From the NCBI GenBank assembly GCA_964019425.1, contig OZ025784.1, forward strand, positions 1,674,001-1,738,000: 64,000 nt of DNA, given 5' to 3'. Every line of letters starts with the position of its first letter. Within the stretch, counting starts at the first letter, position 1. The notes under the pieces are model-generated. The model saw only the letters and a program-made list of their open reading frames with translations, had not been told where the DNA came from and did not search any database. The DNA comes from Flectonema sp. DT1601 (taxonomy: Eukaryota; Euglenozoa; Diplonemea; Diplonemida; Diplonemidae). Below, piece after piece: positions 42,243 to 52,964 of the stretch. Position numbers and translations under genes: made by a program.

Positions 42243-42977
42243 TGTGTGCGACCCTGGGATGGACAGTCTTCGTGTAGTGGCCCGCATTCTATTCTTTCTA
42301 ATAAGTTTCCCATCGGAAAATACAGCGGAGTGTTGCTTCCGTTTCTCCACAGCAACTTCTCTCAAGCGCTTGTCGGAAGGCATGCTGCTCAGCACATCAA
42401 ACTCGCTCTGAACTTTTTGTTGATATTCTCACGTTCGGATTCAATGAAGATTGGGTTTAATTCTCTCGCTGCTGGTGCCAGTGTGAATCATTTACACTTC
42501 CAATTCTGGTCAATTCCTATCAAGTTACCTGTCGAATTGGCGAAATGTGAAAGGATTTGGAATAATAAAGGTGTCTTTTTTTTTCGTTCCTACCATCTCA
42601 TACCTTCCTTCGTCCTGAGGTTTGCACCTTCACTTGTAAGTCACGCTGCTTCTTTAATCTCTCCAGTTGTTAGTTGGCTGACGAATAATAACATTCCTTT
42701 TAATTTATTAATGGCCCAGGATTTCGATGTCCCAACCAGTCGATCAATTGGATTGTATTTGATGCCGCGACAACCAACTTCATCGTCGTCAATGATTGCG
42801 TCTGTACTTCCGCCTGGGTTTCCGGAAATATCTGGTCTTGTTATCGCTACTGACAGTGAGACATTTGAACAACTGAGTAGTGAACTTGTCATCAGCCACT
42901 ACAAGGCAGAGCTTGCCCAGCCAAAGGAAGTGTTGCGGAGCATTTTTAAAGAATTTGACAAAGTGCGGACTTTCTGA
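42243..42977 (+). pseudogene. GDP-D-glucose/GDP-L-galactose phosphorylase-like HIT protein, N-terminus missing
   Basis: Enzymes of the GDPGP1/VTC2 group phosphorolyse GDP-hexoses; VTC2 commits plants to vitamin C, and GDPGP1 clears GDP-glucose. Here SNKFPIGKYSGVLLPFLHSNFSQAL, the GFNSL segment and the HIT catalytic motif NHLHFQ followed by LPVELA are all recognisable, and the C-terminal part (NIPFNLLMAQ...) is present to the TGA stop. About 230 residues remain of the usual 350-400. The N-terminal 120-150 residues are missing exactly where repeat R2 ends (42262), and the open frame only continues upstream through repeat sequence. I see no N-terminal exon upstream, so the gene is probably truncated; a distant 5' exon spliced across the repeats is the alternative. 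Confidence 0.8.
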
Positions 42978-43404
42978 GGTTAACATTTGGGATCCTCGCT
43001 GGGCCTCAGATATTTAATGGCGCACTTCGTATTTGTTTCATTTTTCGTTCCGCCAATCCGTGAAGGAACTACATCAATATTCAGACACCAGTGAAGGAGT
43101 CCCTGGAATCAGGTCTGCTTTGGGCTGGAAAGCTAGATCACTTTTTTATTCACCCCCAGTAAGTACTCAAATAATGCAGCTTTTTGTGACCTACCCGCAC
43201 CACTGTGTTAGCTACTGCTGTTACTGATTCCCTTGTGAGAGACGTTCTAGCGACTGGTGGGATGTTGATCCGAAGCTGAACTCTCGTTCACTGGTGATGC
43301 CTTTGTACGATTTCTCTTCACGTTCAACCAGCTTGGGGTGACTGCGGCATAGTTTAGTTTATGGCAGATGTAACTTTATCTTTATTTTTCAGATTTCAAC
43401 AGCC
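42978..43404. other. Intergenic before the LVIVD gene
   Basis: No gene. TTATTTTTCAG ends at 43392, 12 nt before the next start codon. Confidence 0.45.
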
Positions 43405-45003
43405 ATGCACACAATGAAGAGTACGTTGATTTACGCAGCCGCAGCATTCACTCTGACTAGTGCAACGTTTTCAGAAATATCCAGCACCACATTTGTTGGA
43501 GAAGGAAAACAAATTTTCGGATCAACGTACTCAATTGGTCAAGTAAAGCACACGAGTGTTATATCCGCAGGGACTGGAGGGAATGTGGTAGTAGAGGCTG
43601 TGTTTCCATCACAGAATCCAGTGACAAAAGACTTGTCGTTGGTTATGACTCACGGAGCAACTGAGATATTTGATCATTATCAGAAGGGAATCTTTAGTTT
43701 TGCCTGTCAAGGTGCCGCAGGTGTGCAAGCACACGTGAGAAACCCCCCGTCAATCAGGACCAGTGGACACTACCAAATGCCTGCTGGTCAAGAGTGCCGG
43801 TCAATTTTCTTATCTTACGCAATGATGAGTGGAATTAGACAAGCGATACTCTACATGGGTGGAACCCACTTCTCGTGTATTCAGTGGTCGAGTCTGAGCC
43901 AACCTATTTTTCAGGGAGACGTGTTCCTTAACGGCAGGGTAGCTCAAAAGGTTGTATCTCTGCATCTTGACTACTCTTTTGTATCCTGTGGAACAGACGG
44001 TCTTGTTGTTATTTCACACTCTGATGTCAGTAATCCAACCATTGTTAGTGAGTTGGGTCCATCTCAAGGATTGAATTGTGACTTCAGAGACATAATTGTT
44101 AAAGACGACCGACTGATCATAGCAAACGGAGCTCACGGAATTAGGATTTACGATATAACTAACCCGTCTACACCGGTACTTGTTGGTGACTATGCAGGTT
44201 TTCATCACGCACCGATCACTTCGGTATTAGTTCCGGCCAGACCAAATGACATTTCTAATTACCGTCTTGTCGCTGCAGCACCAGGAGATAGATTATACAT
44301 AATGGATTACAACACACTTGCGATTATTGAAGACGATGTGCAATTCTCTGATGTTGAAAAACTTGCGTCCAACAACGCTCAGACAAATAGCAACTTTCCA
44401 TCTCACAATGGTCGTCTTCGCTTCTCTGCTATCGGTGGAAATACTTTCAAGAACATCCTGTGGGATAATACCGTTATTGTTCCTCCAGTACCTGCAGGTT
44501 GTGATCCTGTTAAGGTATCTGGTGTTGTTGTATCTGGTCAGGTGGCAGGCAAGACCATGCCTTTGAATGGCGGAGTTACTCTCGAAGAAATCCCAAACTT
44601 TCTTGTTGGTTCAGAGCTTTATGCCCCAACTCTACCTGTTGCTTCTTCTACTGATATTGTATTAGAATGCTGTGGGAGTTCTACGTGTGAATTCTTCATC
44701 ACTGTATTCAGATGTGCTCATTGTCCATCATCAACATCTGACCTCCCAGGTATTCTGTTGTCTGGATTGTGGGAAGCTGGATCTTGTTCACCAAAGTTTA
44801 GTGTGAACTCTGGAACTGAATTATTTGGAATGGTCTCTTTTCACAAACAGCTTCAACCTGGTGAAGTACTTCCTCTTCCACCAACTGCTTTGGATACTCG
44901 TTTCATGGCCATCTTCAAACTTGATTCGGTAACTCAACCATGGTGTCCTGCAGCTGGTACTTCATTTGTTGGTGCTCAGCCGCCATGCACCTGTCCGCAG
45001 TAA
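43405..45003 (+). CDS. Secreted LVIVD-repeat (beta-propeller-like) protein
   Basis: This 532-aa protein has an N-terminal signal peptide (STLIYAAAAFTLTSA, ending near residue 20) and no other membrane segment. Residues about 190-330 contain LVIVD-type repeats: GLVVISHSDVSNPTIVSELG and GIRIYDITNPSTPVLVGDYAG, which form blades of a beta-propeller in bacterial and protist surface proteins. The C-terminal 150 residues carry about ten Cys (ECCGSSTCEFF, FRCAHCPSS, CTCPQ end), suggesting disulphide bonds in an extracellular protein. Role unknown; ligand or matrix binding is plausible. Two Met codons (1 and 4) are near; the first is used here. The gene is intact although the loci on either side are damaged. 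Confidence 0.8.
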   Translation: MHTMKSTLIYAAAAFTLTSATFSEISSTTFVGEGKQIFGSTYSIGQVKHTSVISAGTGGNVVVEAVFPSQNPVTKDLSLVMTHGATEIFDHYQKGIFSFACQGAAGVQAHVRNPPSIRTSGHYQMPAGQECRSIFLSYAMMSGIRQAILYMGGTHFSCIQWSSLSQPIFQGDVFLNGRVAQKVVSLHLDYSFVSCGTDGLVVISHSDVSNPTIVSELGPSQGLNCDFRDIIVKDDRLIIANGAHGIRIYDITNPSTPVLVGDYAGFHHAPITSVLVPARPNDISNYRLVAAAPGDRLYIMDYNTLAIIEDDVQFSDVEKLASNNAQTNSNFPSHNGRLRFSAIGGNTFKNILWDNTVIVPPVPAGCDPVKVSGVVVSGQVAGKTMPLNGGVTLEEIPNFLVGSELYAPTLPVASSTDIVLECCGSSTCEFFITVFRCAHCPSSTSDLPGILLSGLWEAGSCSPKFSVNSGTELFGMVSFHKQLQPGEVLPLPPTALDTRFMAIFKLDSVTQPWCPAAGTSFVGAQPPCTCPQ

Positions 45004-46414
45004 GCATGAATCATTTTGAAATAGCTTTTGTTATTTTCTTAGTTTTAGAAGAATAACATGATTTCAATTAGAATTATATCCGATCTGGTGTTTTGGAATT
45101 TTGAAAAAAATCCTCAAATTCACCTTTTTTTGTTGCCTTTTTCATCACCCCCTTTGCCTTCCGCAGCAATCTTGTCAGTTGTCTGTGCATAACGCTGCGC
45201 CAAGGAGGGAGGCTTTTCATTTTATTTTTTTTAAATTAAATTTTAACCACTACTAAAACACAGTTGACAGCAGATAGTGATCGTTGGGATTCTGTTGTCA
45301 AACAGACAAAGTAAACTTCACCAGCTGCCGTCTTTTCCTCAACAGTGAAAAAGACAAAGTTTGTAGAAAATTTTATTGTCTGTGCCAGTTTTTAAATCTG
45401 TCCTCACCGTTTTATATAAATGGTGCTCACTGTGAGTATCATATTTGAGTTGTTGTTCTTTTACTTTTTTTACATTCAAGTTATTCTACGATATTATTCC
45501 TTACTTGGCCTATTCCATCGTCAGTCATTGCCCCCGCGTCATAGAACACCGGGTAGCCTGTCGTATGTGGTTGTATCTGAGAAAGGGATTTTTCAAGGAG
45601 TACAAATTCCTTAGTTTTTCTTCCTCTCTTCTGGTAGCAATGCAAAATTTCTTTTTGCTTCTTTAGCTATTGCAGTTGCAACACTGACCTCAAAACAGTA
45701 GTGTTAGTTAGTTACAACACACAGTTAACATTATTTCAAATGCAGACATCAGTAATGGGAAAATATTGTTATCGCTCGAAAAGTATGATAAGCAGAAATC
45801 GTGTTAGAGGGGAAGACATTATAGAAACTCTTAATACATTCTAGTCTCTCGCGTGGTTAACCCAAGGCTTCAGGGGCCTCTGTCCAGTTAAAGTCACAAA
45901 CTTTCATGTCGGTTTTCAGTCACTGCTGGTGTTAAGATAAGTGCTGCTACAGGGCGCTCAACCTGTAGTACGTGGCCCCCGAATCCCCATATTCGACAGC
46001 ACATATGGGATTTTTTATCGATAGCAACTGTTGATTTCTTATATTGCAACCTGGTTTGGCCGAACCCTATTCTCGTTTTTGCCAGTTTCAAGTTGCTTTC
46101 TATTTTATATTAGTATCAAGTTACCCCCAACACAGCTCTTATCGCTAAGCAAGTAGTAAAATGGCTAGCAGAGTGAACTCGAAGAACGAGGAGTCCCATG
46201 GGAAGGTGAATGACCATGTGCTGCATGCCAGAAGAAAGGGTGATGGTGTACGATCGCAAGGTCCAATGCCAAGGACAGACACTACAACTATGCAGACGGT
46301 GTTTAGATGCTTGCTGGAGTTGCCTATTAGTGATCTTGCTTATGTCATTTATCATTTCTTCCACAGAAAACAATCCCATCCCTCCCCAAAACAACAACAA
46401 CACCACAAAAACAA
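45004..46414. other. Intergenic, 1.4 kb
   Basis: No secure gene. Two overlapping short frames at 46161-46470, with a Cys cluster in one of them, may be 5' leader of the next locus. TTTCTTCCACAG ends near 46367, about 47 nt before the ATG at 46415. Confidence 0.4.
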
Positions 46415-48724
46415 ATGTCCACCTCATCCAATGTTCAGCTGAACGAACAAGTTTTAAAATGGATATCTGAGACCAAAGAAGCGATTAATACGACTCAAGA
46501 AGAATTCGATAAAGTAGTCAACATTATTTTAAAGGAGGGAAAAGGCCTAACTGGCGATGAAGCTGCCTTCATAAAAAGATGCGTCGTCATGTCTGGAAGT
46601 CTCGCAGATCACAAGCAGAAGCTAACAACAGACTTAGAGGACCTGAAGGTAGAAGAGAAAAACTACAGGGAGGTGCTGAAGAAATCTTCTGAGGTATACC
46701 TTTTACTTTTTGTTTGTAACGCATTTCGGGGTAAACCTGTCTGATCGGGTCCAACCTTTTTTTGTATTGGTCACAGTACAGCCCTTCGGATTGATTATTG
46801 AAATTACTTGTTCACCAAAAGAAAAACAATCATCCACAGACGCCTGATGTTGTACCATACACAGTAGAGGAGGTAGAGAAGCTTTTGGACCCTTCAAAAA
46901 TGAAGATGGAGACTGTTGTTGCAAATAAGCCACTCCTTGATAGGGAAAATGCACGCAATGCACTTGATGTGGTGTTGCATCAAAAACGTATAAATGATAG
47001 GTGGCATGTCATCACAACTGTAGGAATTCCAGGCTCAGGGAAGACCTTCCTGCTACGTAAAGGGATTATGAATGAATGGTATCCTGATCGAAGTATTATG
47101 ATGACCTTTTATGAGCATGCACAGATTATCGATGATGGAAAGATGGATCCGCTTGTTGCCTTTGCTCGTCAGCTTGTCCAAACAAACAACTTCAGAGGAG
47201 ACGTTGATTTCAACCGCATTGTAGACTTCCATGGAGTGATCACAGCCTTTCGACAGAAGCTTGGCCTATCTGATGAGATCCCTTTGATTGTCTGTATTGA
47301 TGAACTTATTAAATTGCGTGAACATCACATTATGCTCTTGCGAAGGGAAGGTGTGGATGAGCAAAGGTTGAAACTCCAAGCCACAGATCGATGCAAAATG
47401 CTGAGAACTGCCCTGATGGCCTATCAGGACAGATGCACTAATAACAAGTTACCCGAGATACGATTTGTCTGGACGTCACACACCGAGGATAACGAAATGA
47501 CCGCGTCTGTAGGTAGTCGTCGTCAGATCGTTCACATACCATTAACAAACCTAACTCATGAAAATGCCCTGAATCTATTGAGACTTGACGAACTTAAAGG
47601 GGCAGGGGATCTGGTAACTGAGTGGTCATTGAATATGTGTGCTGGTAATCCCCGTGCGATTGTGAGTCTCCCCGGAGTGATTAATGACGCAAAGTGTTTT
47701 GGTACAGCTGGTCTTGCTTCACGCATAGCTAGTGGAATTTATAGAGCATGTATGTTTCAAACGCTTCACATTTCATTTGTTGAGGACCACCTCGCTGCAG
47801 TTCTCACAAAGTCACTCAACAGTGCCACAGAGGATGCATTAAGAATTAGGGGTGCTCTCCACAAACTCTCCAATGGTGTTGAATGCTTAATTCCAATTTG
47901 GTTTGGTTTGGGCATGGGCAAATGAAAAGCACACAAAGATGGTTGGGGAGTGGCTGGTTGGGGAGTGGTTGATTGAATATTTCGGCAGTGATGCAAACAT
48001 GAACCCCAAAACATTTGAAGAGACAACACTCTACTTTGAAGGGCTTCTGAACCATGCATACAGACAGCTGAAGAAAACACCATTTCTGAGTGAATATTTT
48101 GATGGGGCTGACCATATCCAGGAAAACATAAAAGAATTGATTGTTCACCCCAGGAAAGTGTTAAGAGCGGAAGAACCTTCATCCCTTAGCAGCTTGGGAT
48201 CTGAAGAGCTTTACAATAAGCTCCAATCTGGACAAGCTGTGTACTCGAAAAATGTTGTCGGAGAGGGTGGTGACATTCTGATCCCTTTGATGCTCTCTGA
48301 AGGAAAGAAAAAGGCAACGCTCTACCTATTCTGTGCCCAGTGCAAACTAGCAAAGAGAGTCGATAGCCTCCAAGAAGTAGAAACGAAGGCTGTGGAAATT
48401 CCAGCTGTCCAGGAACTCCAGGCTTGGGCGAATAAACAGAAGAAACCACTTGATGTACATGGTCTTTATTTCACCACACACACACCCAAGCTTCAAACTG
48501 CAAAGCGGAAGGGTGTTTGGTTCACAAAGGATTCTATGGAGAAGTGGCTGAGCAGACTTGGTTTGCCAAGAGTCAATTACCACCATGCAAGAACCTCAAC
48601 ATCTGGTAGCTCCGCATTACTCAGACACCGGGCGATGAGCTGGTCTACACAACAAAGACCCCATCTACCCACAGCTAGATGCAATGCCCCAAACCTTTTA
48701 CGGCGAATCTGTAGATTTTTGTAG
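46415..48724 (+). pseudogene. Crinkler/RHS-type effector gene (P-loop NTPase plus nuclease-like domain), broken
   Basis: The order of parts is a charged helical N-terminus, a P-loop NTPase with Walker A GIPGSGKT and Walker B-like LIVCIDELIK, a winged-helix-like stretch, and a C-terminal part. In the last, GGDILIPLML and LYLFCAQCKLAK fit the D...(E/Q)xK core of restriction-endonuclease-fold domains. This architecture matches the Crinkler-RHS class of eukaryotic effectors, which includes trypanosome retrotransposon-hot-spot proteins that cluster in subtelomeres with LINEs. The locus is not a single open frame: about two interruptions are seen, one of which may be an ordinary intron. Treated as a fossil. 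Its place next to repeats and a LINE fragment fits the family's usual setting. Confidence 0.65.
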
Positions 48725-50060
48725 AACTTTGATTTCTTATATTTCTATGGTGGCTTCAGTTACACCTTGAGAAAGAAAAAAAGAACCTTCTGGTACAATG
48801 CTGAGTCATCGTCCATTGCCTTCTCGGATCCCATGAGTTCTTTTAAGATGCTTTAATCCGCCGTTCTCCAATAGATTTAAGAAAGGTCCCTCAATTTCTT
48901 TTTAAGGGAAAATGCGTGTCTACTACTGCGTTCCATAGGCTAATCGAGCTGGTATTCGCTATGTAGGTTTACTGTTCCTTGATAGAAGAAATTCCCAAAA
49001 GTCCTTCAAAGTTTGTTTTAAAAAAAACCAAAAACTATGAAACAATAAAGAAGAAGAAGACGAATAGGAAGAATGAACGTGTGAAGGAAAAAAATAAATA
49101 AATAGTATGCTAAAATCCAAGGTCCGGCGCAGTTATGACATTAAGTTGACTGTCATCTTACCTGATCCTTTTGGTTTTCATTTCTTGCTGAGTGATATGG
49201 CTATGTGCTGCCCAAATCTTTTGTGGTACGTTTCTAAAGCTTTTCGGTAAGCCCACAGTACAATTATAATGCTTTGGGCAACTGGGGGTGAACGATCCTC
49301 GGCACTGTTCCGGGGTTTTCTATTTTCTTTCGTGGAGTGTGGGCATATGGCACATGTGGTCGTATTATAAAGAAAGGTGTATATGAAAGAAAGAAGATTT
49401 TTTATTTTTTTCACCTTCAGATCATTTCTCTTTTATTTTCTTTAGTTGTTTACAACCTGTTAGCCTCTGGGCAAGGCTCGCTTCGCTTGCGCAAAGTTAT
49501 TTATTTTTTCTGAATTAAGCTTGTTTTTCCTTTGCCTAAGCATGCAAAACTTAAAACGATGGCTAGGTAATAGTGAGTACGTCGCTTATTTCAAGTTGCC
49601 CATTTTTATCTTTCTGAACAACCTTATTTTACAACCAAGTGAGTTTTTATTCCCTGTCAGGCTTTTTGGCCTCATCCTTTCTGTTGTTCTATCTCTCAGT
49701 TAATTTTAGTTTTCTGTTTCATTCAGCTTTTTCTTAGCAAACGCAAACTGAACTTAAAAACAAATAATCTTCTGCCAAAGCTTTTTGCAGCAGACATTGA
49801 ATTTTATGTCTGCTTCTTCCCTCCTTCGTTCCTTCTCGGTTCCTCTTTCTCAGTATTTTAAGTAACCCATTTCTATTTTCTTGATGTGATACTTCTGCTT
49901 TGCCTTCCGCTAACTTTTGGGAGGGCTTCATCACCAACGCTTTCTTTTTTGAGCCTTTTGTCGTTGTTCTGTTAGTTTCTGTCCCACCCAGCTCTTAGGC
50001 AGCACCTTATAGTAGGCCCCAATTTCCTTGGAACCCAAAAAATCCCCAATACTGGTATTA
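48725..50060. other. Repeat-poor to repeat-like transition region
   Basis: No gene. About 49450-49670 resembles parts of the R element in degraded form (TTTCTGAACAACCTTATTTT and TTTTTATTCCCTG, plus a GCTCGCTTCGCTTGCG near-palindrome), so it may be an old copy. About 50015-50060 matches the left flank of R5 (AACCCAAAATATCCCCAATG-like). Confidence 0.5.
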
Positions 50061-51560
50061 AACCCGCAAAACCTGCAAACCTGCACTAGAGATACCCTTC
50101 CAGGCTCGCACACAACTTTTTTTTTTAAAGCTTTCTGAGCAAACATCATTTTTACAACCAAGTCACGTCTGTTTTTATTCCCTGGCTAGGTACCCGTCCA
50201 GGGTACAAATTTGAACTTAACTTTACGCTCGCTTCGCTCGCGTTAAGTTAAGTCCAATGTACCCTTTTCCTTGCTAATTTTTCTGGTTGAAAAACACAAA
50301 AAATGTGCCTGGGAATTGAACCCTTGCCACGGCTACCGAAGAGATTTAAGGTATCCACTCGGCTGTGCAGCCCTGGGATTTTCTTTTTTTTTTATACTGT
50401 AAAGGGAAATTCTTGTGGGGAAAAACCCGCGAGTTTGAAAAAAAATCTCCAAATCCGCGAGAATATTTCCCTTTACAGTATTTATTTATTTGTGTGTTCT
50501 TAGCCTCTTTATGGAAATCCTTCCATTTTCCCTTCCCTCCAGTCTTAACATAGGAGAGTCTACCAGGTGCCTACCCTGGACGCCCTTCGGGCGCGGGATT
50601 TGAACTAATTGCGTGTACGGGCGCGATGGGTTATTGCAGTGGCAGGGGGTCGAACCAGCGATCACCCAGCCTTTTTTTTTTAACAGGCCCAAAGGGCGAC
50701 AATGAAAGATGCTGACCAAGGAATAATATTCAAATGAATTTTTGTTTCAAAGAAACAAACAGGATTAAGGGAGAGGCAGAAAAAAAAAAAAAAAATAATA
50801 TGAAGAGGAAATAATCAAACATGAAAAAAAAAGATAAAATAAAAATAAATAAACGTTATATATAAGCAATTTCTTTTTTTTTCCGCAATTTTCTATTTAT
50901 TTATTACTTTTCTGTCCCAACGGGACGACAAATGAAAAATGTCCTCCCTTAGCTGAAAATGCACACTGCACCCTGTTTTATCAAGTCCTTTGTTTTTGTT
51001 TTTCTGAAAGATATCTGTAGTTGTTGTTATATGCTAGCACGAAAACGACAGCTAGGTTTATGATGATTGGATATCTGTTTGTTACATTTGGAAGTATTTT
51101 ACAACAGGTTTATCGAACCTGTATCTGCAATGTGTGCGACCCTGGGATGGGAATATAGGAATTTAGTTATATTAATAAGGTTATCGTTCATTATTTCCAA
51201 TAAAATAGAAATGTGGGAAGAACTATGGGATGGCGGGACGCAGCCCCCCCCCCCAACCCCCCCCAAGGGGGGGGAGCCACTAATAAAGGCCAACCTCCTG
51301 AAAAAGAATCAAGAAAAAACAAAAATGCCCTCACCCAGGGTCGAACTGGTTTACAGCCATTTTGGGTTTTGTAAAGAATGGTTAGTTCTGAAACTATTTG
51401 TGTAGGAAAGACCCTTTACCCAAAAAGAAATGAAATCAAAGATTGCTTTTTCACAGCTTGGCACCTAAAATCCAAAACTCATTAAGAAGGAAAAAATTAT
51501 TTCAAAAAGAAAGTTTTTGCTAACTAAATTGGCAGCCATACACCTAAATTTCAAAACCAT
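50061..51560 (-). repeat. Dispersed element R3, carrying a MITE
   Basis: It begins with about three degenerate octamers (CTGCAAAC variants), then the shared block, palindrome and module 1 (50305-50378). An 82-bp MITE lies at 50397-50478. Module 3 is lost by a deletion joining GATCACCCAGCC to the poly-T/AACAGGCCC part. Its right part includes the C-rich/G-rich stretch and ends at ...AAAACCATA, where the R4 octamers start. Confidence 0.87.
50397..50478. mobile_element. 82-bp MITE with TA target duplication
   Basis: The ends are inverted repeats: CTGTAAAGGGAAAT at the left and its complement (ATTTCCCTTTACAG) at the right. TA flanks both sides (50395-50396 and 50479-50480). R1, R2, R4 and R5 show the empty site (poly-T followed by ATTTATTTATTTG). 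TA duplication and small size suggest non-autonomous Tc1/mariner-like DNA. Confidence 0.85.
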
Positions 51561-51782
51561 ACCCGCAAACCCGCAAACCCGCAAACCCGCAAACCCGCAA
51601 ACCCGCAAACCCGCAAACCCGCAAACCCGCAAACCCGCAAACCCGCAAACCCGCAAACCCGCAAACCCGCAAACCCGCAAACCCGCAAACCCGCAAACCC
51701 GCAAACCCGCAAACCCGCAAACCCGCAAACCCGCAAACCCGCAAACCCGCAAACCCGCAAACCCGCAAACCCGCAAACCCGC
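51561..51782. repeat. Octamer array, about 27 copies
   Basis: Uninterrupted CCCGCAAA repeats at the left end of R4. All frames are open because 8 nt gives an 8-codon period, so the frames here are not genes. Confidence 0.97.
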
Positions 51783-52964
51783 ACTAGAGATACCCCTTCC
51801 AGGCTCGCGTTGCTCGCACAATTTTTTTTTTAAGCTTTCTGAACAAACATTATTTTTACAACCAAGTCACGTCTGTTTTTATTCCCTGGCTAGGTACCCG
51901 TCCAGGGTACAAATTTGAACTTAACTTTACGCTCGCTTTGCTCGCGTTAAGTTAAGTCCAATTTTGTACCCTTTTCCTTGCTACTTTCTTCTTACTAATT
52001 TTTCTGGTTGAAAAACACAAAAAATGTGCCTGGGAATTGAACCCTTGCCACGGCTACCGAAGAGATTTAAGGTATCCACTCGGCTGTGCAGCCCTGGGAT
52101 TTTCTTTTTTTTTTTTATTTATTTATTTGTGTGTTCTTAGCCTCTTTATGGAAATCCTTCCATTTTCCCTTCCCTCCAGTCTTAACGTAGGAGAGTCTAC
52201 CAGGTGCCTACCCTGGATGCCCTTCGGGCGCGGGATTTGAACTAATTGCGTGTACGGGCGCGATGGGTTATTGCAGTGGCAGGGGGTCGAACCAGCGATC
52301 ACCCAGCCCCAGGGCGAGGGTTATACCACTACCCTGGGATATCGCAACTTTTTATTATTATTACTTTTCTGCAATTTTTATTTATAAATAAGTTTTCGAA
52401 AAGGTGAGAAGTAACGGGCTGGGAGCTTTTGGCTCCTGCCCTATTCCCGATGTAAACTTTCTTTTCTTTTTTTTTTTTTTTTTAAACAGGCCCAAGGGGC
52501 GACAATGACTGTTGCTGACCAAGGAATAATATTCAAATGAATTTTCGTTTCAAAGAAACGAACAGGATTAAGGGAGAGGCAGAAAAAAAAAAAAAAAATA
52601 ATATGAAGAGGAAATAATCAAACATGAAAAAAAAAAATAAAATAAAAATAAATAAACGTTATATATAAGCAATTTCTTTTTTTTTTTGCAATTTTTTATT
52701 TATTTATTACTTTTCTGTCCCAACAGGACGACAAATGAAAAATGTCCTCCCTTAGCTGAAAATGCACACTGCACCCTGTTTTATCAAGTCCTTTGTTTTT
52801 GTTTTTCTGAAAGATATCTGTAGTTGTTGTTATATTAATATGCTAGCACGAAAACGACGGCTAGGTTTATGATGATTGGATATGTGGCTTAGGTTATCTG
52901 TTTGTTACATTTGGAAGTATTTTACAACAGGTTTATCGAACCTGTATCTGCAATGTGTGCGACC
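51783..52964 (-). repeat. Dispersed element R4
   Basis: It has the shared CACTAGAGATAC block, palindrome, modules at 52026-52099 and 52275-52345 (- strand), and the AACAGGCCCAAGGGGCGAC part. It stops at TGTGCGACC, where the 32-bp satellite begins, so its right part is missing. Confidence 0.88.

Larger units (their letters stand above)
41083..42262 (-). repeat. Dispersed element R2
   Basis: It starts with about three octamers, then the shared CACTAGAGATAC block. It has the hairpin GTACCC-GTCCA-GGGTAC and the long palindrome at 41234-41272. The tRNA-like modules are at 41341-41414 and 41591-41661 (- strand). It is truncated on the right at ACCCTGGGATGG, where host coding sequence of the phosphorylase gene begins. 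Confidence 0.88.
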
